Source: Sphagnum compactum (taxonomy: Eukaryota > Bryophyta > Sphagnopsida > Sphagnales). Taken from it: 64,000 nt of DNA. Below, piece by piece: positions 1-9,427 of this stretch. A program made the position numbers and the translations under genes. The notes under the pieces are model-generated. The model saw nothing but the letters and a program-made list of their open reading frames with translations, was not told where the DNA came from and made no database searches. Each line of letters opens with the position of its first letter. The stretch's first letter is position 1. Where the stretch lies: positions 8,494,001 to 8,558,000 of the forward strand of contig OZ234501.1 of the NCBI GenBank assembly GCA_965153455.1. Reading direction: 5' to 3'.

Positions 1-2071
1 TGGTGGACTCATTAATGTTGAATGTAGCTTTTCTTATAAAAGCCACAAATAATATTTTTGCTTTCAATGGATTTGATGTTAATTCTTTTGTATACAAATT
101 GAATAGTCTTTGAATTAACATTTTAGTAATATAAGCTTTCATGTACACATGCCTCATGTTAGGAACATATGAAAAGGTTTGTACGTATGACCTTCCCTTA
201 GTTTACAATACATGATGTCATCAAATATTTTTTTTGCTTTAATTTAGAATATGCAAGAGTTTTTTATATTCAAGTTCATTAATAATTTCTGAAAATTATG
301 AATGGATGTCCTTTTCCATATACGGATTTAAATGTGTATGTTTTTTATTTGTTTGAAGACGAATGTGTACATTGGATGTAAAATCATTATTTTTCAACAT
401 TGGTGATATTTGTGATTGGTATGCTTGGGGAAATTATCATCATTGTCAAGAAACATGTTAGCCCACATACCATTATCATTGATATTTTTTAATTTCCTAA
501 CACATTCTTCAAATGGAAACTGTTCATTGTTTTCAATATCTATTATTGTAGGTAGATGGAAATTTAGAAGTTTATAAATTTGAAAAATTGTTTATTGTTG
601 GTTTTTGTAAGCTTCATACCATGTTGTTGTTTTTTTGTGAGTTTTCACAATTTTGGAATGGTTTGTAAAGTAAAAATTGTTTTTTCACCCAATTTTCAAG
701 GTCTTTGTATTTGTTATAATTTGAATTTTATTTTTTGTTTTTGACAAGATGCAATCACAATCCAATAGGCCAAAAAGGGTGTTAGACCACAAAGAGAAAT
801 GGTCAAAATAAAGAAATATTTTTTTTTACCATTTAAAACCATGAAAATCATGGCAAGTTATTGTTTTTTCATTCATATGATGATTATCATTGTTTCCTTA
901 TAAAAAAAATTCATGACTTTAATGACAACATTGGTTTGTTGGAAATATCAAAATAATTACACAATGAAATGAGTTCAAATTTAGTGTTCCAATATTACAA
1001 TTCCATTACTATTTGTGTTAAATCAAACAATAGTTTGTGGAATGTTTCAAATTAACTCAATTCAATTAAATTGTGTTAGATTTTTGTTATTGTGTTTTTG
1101 TGGCCTAGTGAAAATATGCCTAAAAAAAAAGTAATACCCAAAGAGTGATTCTTGTTAGTTATGGCCTTTTTAGAAGTAAGGGACCAACAAACAATCATGG
1201 GTTCCAACCCAATGGTGTGTAGGTGAAACTTCGATTAGACTTTTACCCATGGGCATGATTTTGAAGTTGCTAACAATTGGTCAGGTCCTTTTTTGTTGTT
1301 TTTTTTAAAAAGAAAAAACTAAAAAAAAATTCCTTATATGTTTTGCAATGAAAAAAAATTGAACTAGATATTTTTTATGGGTGTTGGCTCACTAATAAAA
1401 CTCATTTTGAACATTGGGACCACATAAGGTCTTATATTCAAATCCATTGGTGTACAAGTGAAACTCTTACCAACCCTTTAAAAAAAGCTTGACTTTTGGG
1501 TGTTAGGTATGCTTTGTTGGTGTGCTTCCAATTTTTTTTTAAAAATTGAATAAAAAAAATTAAAATTTCCATTTAACAACTAATCCCAACAAGGAAATAA
1601 AACTATGGTTTGATAATATGACGAATAGCCATGGAATCCATGTAGAAAAAAATTTAAATAAGAAGCCTCGATGAAAGTCTTTTTGGATTTTAGGGCTTAA
1701 TTGAGGTATCACCAAAGTTTAGGCTCCAAAGTAAAAATTCCATTGAGGCTTTGAATGAATTTATATTCTTTCCAAAAGTGATAGCCCAAGGCTAAGCCCT
1801 AAAATTGAAGAAAAGTGGAATGAGAAATTCTTTAACCTTAAGTAAAGAATGATTTCAAATTTAGGATTATTACAAATGGGTAAGTTCATTTCTTGAGAAA
1901 AACAACTTCACAAATTTGTAAGATTTTTGAAAGGAAAAATAAGAAATCTTATTAAGGTAGGTGATTTCAAATACAAAGACTACGTAGTTTTGAGATTTAT
2001 TGTATTTGTCATATTGTTTAAGAAATACCAAAATCTTTTTTTGGAAGTATGTTTTTGTGTATAACTAATTA

Positions 2072-2400
2072 TTAAGGTACTAATGTAATGTAGGGCTTTG
2101 GGTTGAATTAACACACCTGAAGGGTACCATGATAAAAAAATAATGTTAAGCAAATACCTAAGTTAGTGTGTTACAATGATTAGTTTTAATTTTGGCAAGT
2201 AAAAATTGAATGTTTGAATTTTTGGATGTGTTTAATAATTGAAAGTAAAATTCAATTTATAAAAAAAAAACTAGACATGGAACTAAGTTTATTTACAAAA
2301 CCACAAATGGACCCAATAGCTTTGAAAGAAACTAGTGTGTAAGGAAAAAAAAAACAATTAAGATTGAAAATTAATAAAATATTTCATATGTGAGGTAAAT
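2072..2400 (+). repeat. Left copy of a diverged direct repeat
   Basis: Shares with 4107-4395 the ordered blocks TTGAATTAACACAC, GATAAAAAAA, AATTAATTCTAATTTT-like sequence, a poly-A run and GTGAGGTAAATAT. The copies lie about 2.03 kb apart in the same orientation. Solo-LTR or LTR ends were considered, but no clear TG...CA ends or coding remnant lie between them. Confidence 0.55.
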
Positions 2401-2460
2401 ATAAGTTTTGTCAAACATCAAAAAAATATTAATCCTTTTTAAAAGTATGTATAGGAAAAA

Positions 2461-2549
2461 GTCCCACTATGGGGGCCTTTTGAATTTAAAATCCCCGAGG
2501 ATGGTAAGCTAAGGGAGGTCAAAAATCCAAAAGACCCCCATAGTGAGAC
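2461..2549. repeat. Small foldback / inverted repeat
   Basis: Arms at 2461-2487 and 2523-2549 are 27 nt each and complementary except for about four positions, around a loop of roughly 35 nt. The arm core CACTATGGGGG is G+C-rich against an A+T-rich background. This could be a short MITE-like element. No transposase or clear target-site duplication was found. Confidence 0.6.
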
Positions 2550-4106
2550 CTTCCATTACATAAAATAACGATATTTCTTTTTTGGTTTTTTAAAAAAGTG
2601 ACTAATAAAAGTGCCGATAGTTTACGTTTAATTTAATTGTTTTCCACATAACTTTTTTAAATGTTTATTAAAACAAATTACTACATGATCAAAGGTTTGT
2701 AACCAAAAGAAACATATAAACCAAATTTGTCAAGTTATTAATTTAAATAAAATTTCCTAAATATTTTTATAAATAGAATTTGTGTTTGAACAACATTTTA
2801 GAATTACAAAGATCATTTTTCATTATTTAAATTATTATTAAATCTTGGATTAAAGTTCATAATTATTCATTAATGATTTTTTAATGTTAATTTTCAAAAT
2901 TATTATTATTATAAAATTTTATTGTATCAATTACTTCCAATATGACATATTACATGATTGTTGAAACCAAAATAAATTTAATTAATAAAGAAGTTTATAG
3001 AAAATTTGGACAAAATGATATTAATTCTTTTTAGACCTTCATTCGATAAAACATCAAAACGTTTTTAAAAACAAAACAAGACAAAAAAAATCCAATATTT
3101 GTAAAGTAAATTTTTTAAAATATAAATATATATCATATCATATGCATACTGTTTATTTATAATTTTAATATTCACCTAACATGAACACTAATAATGTTAT
3201 TTAAAAAAATAATATTTTAATAAAATAATATTTTATATGGTTAAATTAAAATTTAATAATTAATGCATTATAAATGAATGTACATCTTTTCTAATAATTT
3301 TTAAAATTAAATACACGTTTAAAATATGGGGATATATTTTTAATAAATCATGTTATGAGAAGATTTTTTCTTTAAAGACCTCATTGTTGAGATACATTAA
3401 ATAAAAATATTCAAATGTGCTTTCATATCAATTCATATTAACTAATGTTTCAGTTGTCATAAAATGATATACGTGTCCATTTTTAAAAAACATTTAAGAA
3501 CGGAAGTTTAAAATTTTTCATTTGGACAAATTATGAAAAAAATGATTAATGTTGACATTGTTTGAAAATTTTGTAAGAAGTATCATAATAAAATTAATGA
3601 TTACCATTTTGTTTCATAACAATTAAAATGTTTTAATGATGAAAGCAATGGTGTTGTATAGTGAAAATCAAGGTTGAAACTTCATTACCAATGCTTACAT
3701 GGTTAATGATGTATGTTGATCATATATTGAAAAATATATGTATTGTTACATTGTTCATGTATACCAAACCATAATTTTTACATATTATTAAAATAAATAT
3801 AATTAATATTAATAACATATAAATAAGAATGAAATTAAGAATTAATTCCATTAGATTTTTTTTTATATTGGGTTAACTTTAGTGAATTTATTTTCTTATA
3901 TCGATTCGTCGTTGATTATTCAAACACATGATGAATTCATTAAATTTTATAATATAATGAATTTTTGGTTATTTTATTCAAATGGTTAATGAAATTTTAA
4001 TGAACTAAATGCACATTCTCATTAATGTTTGAATGTTAAATATTTTTTTCAATTGTCAAATGTTAAGTTTGTGTTTATTTATCATGTTTCACAAATATCA
4101 AATTCT

Positions 4107-4395
4107 TTTTCGAAGGTAATATTTAGTGTGGGATTTTGGTTTGAATTAACACACTTAAAAGGTATTATGATAAAAAAAAGAATGTTGGACAGATACTTCA
4201 GTTAGTTAGTTATAATAATTAATTCTAATTTTAACAAGTAAAATTCAAGGTTTGATTTTTTTAAATGGTTTTTGAAACTGAGAACTTAGATACAATAGTT
4301 TTAAGAGAAAGCAATTTAAGAAAAAAAAAACTAAGTTTAAATGTAAGCAAATGTTGTTTTAGATGTGAGGTAAATATTAATTATATAAAAAAAAA
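4107..4395 (+). repeat. Right copy of a diverged direct repeat
   Basis: Partner of 2072-2400: the same blocks in the same order with many substitutions and small indels, so the duplication is old. Confidence 0.55.
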
Positions 4396-4756
4396 TTAAA
4401 TACTAGTCATTTAAAAAATTGGGTAATTTTTTTTTTTTTTTTCCCTCATAAGAAAAATGTTACTTGATTAAAAACTACAATGAAAAGATTTAATAAACAT
4501 TACCAATTTGATTTGTCACTATGTAAATGAAACACTTTAGTATTTTGAAACATGAAAATAGTTCTACTTTAAAATTAAAACTTGATTTAATATTCCATAT
4601 AAAGATGATTTGAGACCAAGTGTTAAATCAAACAAAAAAGTTTTAATGAACTTTTTTCAAATCAATAAAAAAAAAATAAAATCTCTACCCTTGGACATAG
4701 GGGAGCTCTCAAGAGCTTGAGAAATTTACAATCGAGCATAAACAACTGGAGAGGAT

Positions 4757-7700
4757 TCATGGGTAGAGGGATCCACAGGGTATGCCTGAATGAAGCTTTT
4801 CGATTGTGTCTGAAAGTGAGTGGCAGGCTCCCTGCAATGCCAATTTCTCGGACATGAGTGCCCTGAGCGCTTGCCTCCTTGCTGGTGGAAGTGATGATCC
4901 CTGCAAGACAAATTAGCACCCCAATACATTATTCAAAGGAATTAGGATCAGTGTACTCTATGCTCTCTGAACTTGATGTGTTGTAGTCCTTGTCCCCAAT
5001 GTTTTGGTTTTTGGCATATAGACTATTTGTGGGTTCTATGGTTTTAATGTTTGCAGTGAGATTGCTCTGACCTGGACTGCAATGGCAGCTTCATCTTGTG
5101 CCAGAGTTGTTGGATATTTACTCAGCAGCCCTTCACATGCCCATAACAGTCTCTGCAACATCTGCACAGAACACAAAATTACAGCTGAGACAATAGGATT
5201 CAAAGTTTTTGCTAGAAAGGTGGCAGCATACATTTAAAGATATTCTGATCTTTTTATGATACAGGAATGCAGTTTCTCACCTCCAATTCATTCTGCTGGC
5301 TGGTAGGCTGTGAGAACTGGAGCATAATGGATGGCGCATTGTGATGGCCTTCCCTCCAGCCTGCCTCTTCCATTTCTTCCTTCGATGCCACAGCTGCCCG
5401 TGTCCATGCCATCACACTCTCATCCACACCTGATGAAGTGACTGTGAAGACTGCTCCACCTGTTCAACCACCGATCAAATCTGAACCTTTTGTGTATTTT
5501 CCAGGCCATCATCAATTTTGAAGATGTCTCCATCAGCAATCTCAAGAAACCCAGTTGGGCTATATCCTGAAAGTAAATCATACATGTCATCTATTGCCAC
5601 AGGGTGACCCATCCATAATTGTCTCAGGAAACAGAAAGAAGGTTTAAGAGACTGCATTCATTCATTTCAGTTGTGGTGCATGCAATGACATGAAAAGGGA
5701 AATGGAAGCCAATTCTCCTATGTCAACATGGTCTTCCATTTACCCAAGGAAAAAGGATTGCACACTTGAGTTGAGGTAGTGATGCACCAACCTATGGGAA
5801 GCCCAATGGCTTCTAGAAATGCTTCATTTGCCTTGCTCTTCACTGGTCCAAGAGTGGAGGCCTACATGCCCAAGAAAGCAAATCCATTACAACATGCAAC
5901 AATATGAAGAGACTCAACATGTGACACAAAACAACACTCAACTCTACCCTCCAGACATCAATCGTCAACTGCAAGTGAAGGCAAAGCATTACTCAAGCAA
6001 AGCCTCATGATGGTAAATGTAGCAAAGAAGGGTGTGGAGTCTTTGAAACCAAATCAAGCAATTCTAAATCATGGTGACTGAAAGCAACAGGAAGATGGGG
6101 AGTGTAAGGCAAAGATACGCACAACATGAGGCCCCCATAGATGGCATGCAAACACAGATGGGCTTGCATAAAGCAAAAGTTCTAATTGGCAAAACTGAGA
6201 AAACAGGTTAAGAAATTCTTGCCGGCAAATCAACAGCATGATTGTGATTCTCCGAGTCCACAAAGCCATAATCAAGAAGAAGTTTTGAAGGTGATAACCC
6301 AGGTCCATAGGAATCATAGACTTGTTCTCCCTGGTTGTAAGACCGATGTGCTTGGAGACTTGCAATTCTTGAGTTTGGATTGTACACTAAGCATGAGCCT
6401 TTTCCAGCGGCACTGGAATGGTTCAGCATATCAGCCCAAGGGACTAGAGCAATGTCTGGATCACTACCCATATCCCATGCCTGCCCTTCCTGGTACAACA
6501 TCACAATTCATCTATAAGTAAATCTTAATCAGCACACTCTGCAATCAGAAATCATTAAATCACCCAGCAAAAGACCCATCTTATTCTGGTCCAAATGCCA
6601 ACAGAATATGGGTCATGATGGAAACCTCTTCTTGAAGGTCAAGAGAAAAGGCACGGCTGAGCAACATCACTGCTGCCCATTGTACTGCTTTCTCTGTAAT
6701 AAAACCACTGCTCCCTTGTCCATCTGGAAATAATTTATTGGCCCCAGCTGCGATCATTGCTTGGTGATCCTCCCTGAGAACTGCAGGCAATTAGTGAGCT
6801 CCTAAGGCCTGGACCTATGAAGACAGTTGAAGAACTCACATTTGGACAACAGATTGCTGATAGAAGGTGTCACCTATGACACCATACAGTTGCTCATGTT
6901 TCTGCTTTCAGTAAAGTAACATACAGTGCTCAATCCCAGCAGTTCTATGTGCAGACTTCACCTACACACATACGAGAACAAACTGAGGACTAGCTTTAGC
7001 TTTAACATTTAGACGTCCTAGTTCAATGTACTCCCAAAGTTTAATGCATTTCTAACATTGTTTGCTAGGGCCGAGGGTTTAGGGTCTAGACACTAGGCAC
7101 TAGGGTTTTGGGTTTTACAGAATGGGCCCAAATTTGCACCAAAAGTCACAAATGTAATGGAATAAACCTGCAAATGGAGAGTCGGAATTCTGTGGTGTCC
7201 AGCATTGGTGAGCCAGCCAACCACTGTTTCCTTTGGCTCTGCCACAGTTTTGCTGTCAGTTGAACTGAGAAACAAAGCAAAAACAAAAACAAAAAACTAT
7301 TTATCAAGAATGGACTACTGTTGCAACCCTGAAGCCCGCTTGAAAAGTCTTCTTCCTCTCCCATCTCTCTACATAGTCCTCCCTGCAATTGTTTTATGAG
7401 AAACCTAATAAACACACTGTAGTCTGTTTGAAATGCGCTGACAGCAGATAGATCAAAAAATTGGAAAAAACTGCTTCGGGCTTCATAAGATAGATCCTGC
7501 ATCTAAAGAGATTGAAGTATGCACAGTGCACTTCAGGTCCTGGAAATGGAAATGAGATGGTTTCATGCTCAGGACAGAAGAAGAAAGGTTTGGGTCCCAG
7601 AGAAAGAAAGTTTAGTTGCTGTAGCTGAAGATGGCAGCAAGCACATCGTCATTCAGGGTTTATAGAGCATCATTGTTGTTACTCACCTGTGGCCAGAGCA

Positions 7701-8367
7701 TCGGGTGCACATTGGCCATTTCAAGCTCAGAGGGAAGCAATGAAATGTAGGGATACCAAAAGCTTTGTGCACCACGTGCCCGTTCACAAAGTAAATGCAA
7801 GGATATGGCTTGCCATGATGTTAGCTTTGCTTGCTTCACCAAAGGTCCAACATCGGGACAACGAGCTGCTGTCTGCATGCACACATACATACATACAGGG
7901 AGGGAGAACAACATCATCAACATCATTGAGCTTCATGATCCTCAACTTGAGTTTGTTGAATGGGGAAATTTTGAGCAGCAAGCGAGATGGACAGCAGCAG
8001 CAAGAGGGTTACGCACTTCTCCTGTCATGAAGGCTTTCTTGGGTACACGCACAATTATACTCCCTTTCTTCACACCTTTTGGTCCAGCCACTATGCCATA
8101 CGTGCCACTGTAAACTGCAGCAGCAGCATCAACAGCATTGCTGCCATTTGGTGAAAATCTCTTCAGTTGGAGGTTACAATCATCATGCCCCAATTTGTGC
8201 AGCCAATGTGTAAGCCTTGTGATCTCATTATCTGTTGTGGGATTTGTTGTGCCACTGCCACCTTTTCTCAAATGATTTGCTTCTTCTCCTCTCGATCCAC
8301 TAGGACTTGCATTCCTACACACAACAAAAGAAAACCCTAAAAACACAAAACATGCTAACAGAGTCAT
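4757..8367 (-). CDS. SET-domain methyltransferase, Rubisco LSMT-like
   Basis: Exons on the minus strand: 8367-8017, 7872-7687, 7238-7168, 6773-6626, 6489-6223, 5861-5792, 5459-5281, 5161-5072 and 4900-4757. They sum to 1506 nt (501 aa plus TGA) with every phase matching. The product should transfer a methyl group from S-adenosylmethionine to a protein lysine. The SET N-terminal part (YGIVAGPKGVKKG, about residues 90-115) is split from the SET core PWADMLNHS (269-277) and GEQVYDSYGP (306-315), as is usual in the LSMT family. A C-terminal substrate-binding domain follows (VMAWTRAAV, LLSKYPTTLAQDEAAI, RRQALRALMSEKLALQ). The first ATG is followed by a hydrophobic stretch (LLACFVFLGFSFVVC) that could be a signal or transit peptide. 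The substrate cannot be told from sequence. Intron 5 appears to use a GC donor. The gene is head-to-head with the WDR25-type gene. Family call firm, start codon less so. Confidence 0.88.
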
Positions 8368-8815
8368 CTCATTGCTGCTGCTGCCACTGCAACCACAAAA
8401 AAACACATCTCAAAAACAGAACATGTGCTAACATCATCTCATTGCTGCCACCACCACCACAACCACCAAAGAACACATCTCAAAAAGACAAGATTGTAGC
8501 AGAAACACACGAAGACACATAATATTATTGCAAGAAACAAGTTTCATTAACGAAACATGAGCCTTTTCTTTTGTTTCTCTGTGAGCCTTTAGAAACCTAA
8601 GATACAAAACCCTAGCCACAAAGACGCATTTCAAGAACACAAGATTGTGGCAGAAACACAAGAAGACACATCCCAAAAACACAAGATTGTAGCAGAAGCA
8701 CAAGAAGACACATTGCTGCAACAAAGTTTCTTCAAGAATCCATTGAGTCTCTCTCTTTGATTCATCTGTGAGCTTGACAAAGTTCAGACTCAAAACCTGA
8801 TTACAGAGTAGCCCC
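8340..8815 (+). repeat. Imperfect tandem array, related to 12395-12585
   Basis: About three degenerate copies of a unit containing AAGATTGTAGCAGAA, ACACATCTC and CATTGCTGC. The last part (about 8675-8815) is collinear with about 12435-12585, including GTAGCAGAA, GCTGCAACAA, TGTGAG and GGACTCAAAACCTGAT-like blocks. The same sequence therefore flanks the WDR25 gene on both sides. Confidence 0.6.
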
Positions 8816-9037
8816 TGGAGTTTCTGAAGGACGTTCTCCTTGTCCTTGTCGTTGTTGTTGGTGTTTTCTGGTCACGGATCCTGACGTGTGCATTGCTAGA
8901 GAAGCTGTGAGTTCCGTGGAGGAGCAACTCTGGAGCGGGGGAGATGACGAAGAAACTCCATACTTCAAAGGTTCCGACAAGCTGTACGCTCCTGGAGGAA
9001 GGAGGATTCCAACTGCTACTTCTCATGTTGCCCTTGG

Positions 9038-9081
<44 letters not shown>

Positions 9082-9427
9082 GTAGTGCAAAACTCACAAC
9101 GAAAACTGCAGCAGGTTGTTGCCTTGCAGTGATGAGATTCTCATGGACAATCCATCAGTCCTCCGGAGCAGAAATGAGTTTGGGAGATGAAGAAGGAGAA
9201 GAAGAAGTAAGTGGAGATGCAAGAAGAGATTATGAAACCCTAAGCAATGCCTGCTCCTCATCTCTTGGTCTTGTTTCTCTCTTTCTCGCAGCAAGCTTCC
9301 GAAGGAGAGAGAGATGATCTTCTGAAGAGAGAGAAGAGAAGAGAGATGGAAAAGAGAGAAGAGCGCGCAATGGAATGTGGCTGCGATCTCGGAAAATCTT
9401 AGCAGATCGAAAACCCGTTGGTCAGCC
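8368..9427. promoter_or_regulatory. Shared upstream region of two head-to-head genes
   Basis: The 1.06 kb between the ATGs of the SET gene (minus) and the WDR25-type gene (plus) must carry both promoters. It holds an imperfect tandem array (about 8340-8815), a (CT)19 tract at 9041-9079 and a purine-rich GA stretch at about 9180-9370 that is probably WDR25 5' UTR. No clear TATA box was seen. A short upstream ORF (ATG 9346, stop 9400-9402) ends 25 nt before the WDR25 ATG. Confidence 0.5.
9041..9079 (+). repeat. (CT)19 microsatellite
   Basis: An uninterrupted CT dinucleotide run between two divergent genes. CT/GA tracts are common in plant core promoters and 5' UTRs, so it may mark a transcription start region. 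That role is inference. Confidence 0.85.

Larger units (their letters stand above)
1..4756. other. A+T-rich intergenic block, no gene seen
   Basis: About 4.7 kb of A+T-rich sequence with no reading frame of coding character on either strand. It holds a diverged direct-repeat pair (about 2072-2400 and 4107-4395), a 27-bp-arm foldback (2461-2549) and two short similar segments (about 1181-1265 and 1415-1500). The block ends in the 3' flank of the SET-domain gene. It is probably old transposon debris, but no terminal motif proves a class. Confidence 0.6.

Noticed and set aside
2072-4395. LTR retrotransposon
   Set aside because: Direct repeats are present but no TG...CA ends, primer-binding site, polypurine tract or coding remnant could be identified.
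5475-5657. 60-codon minus-strand frame (GYSPTGFLEIADGDIF) between SET exons 6 and 7
   Set aside because: Including it would need an intron of about 27 nt or break the frame. Exon 6 joins 5459 directly in phase, and the family alignment is better without it.
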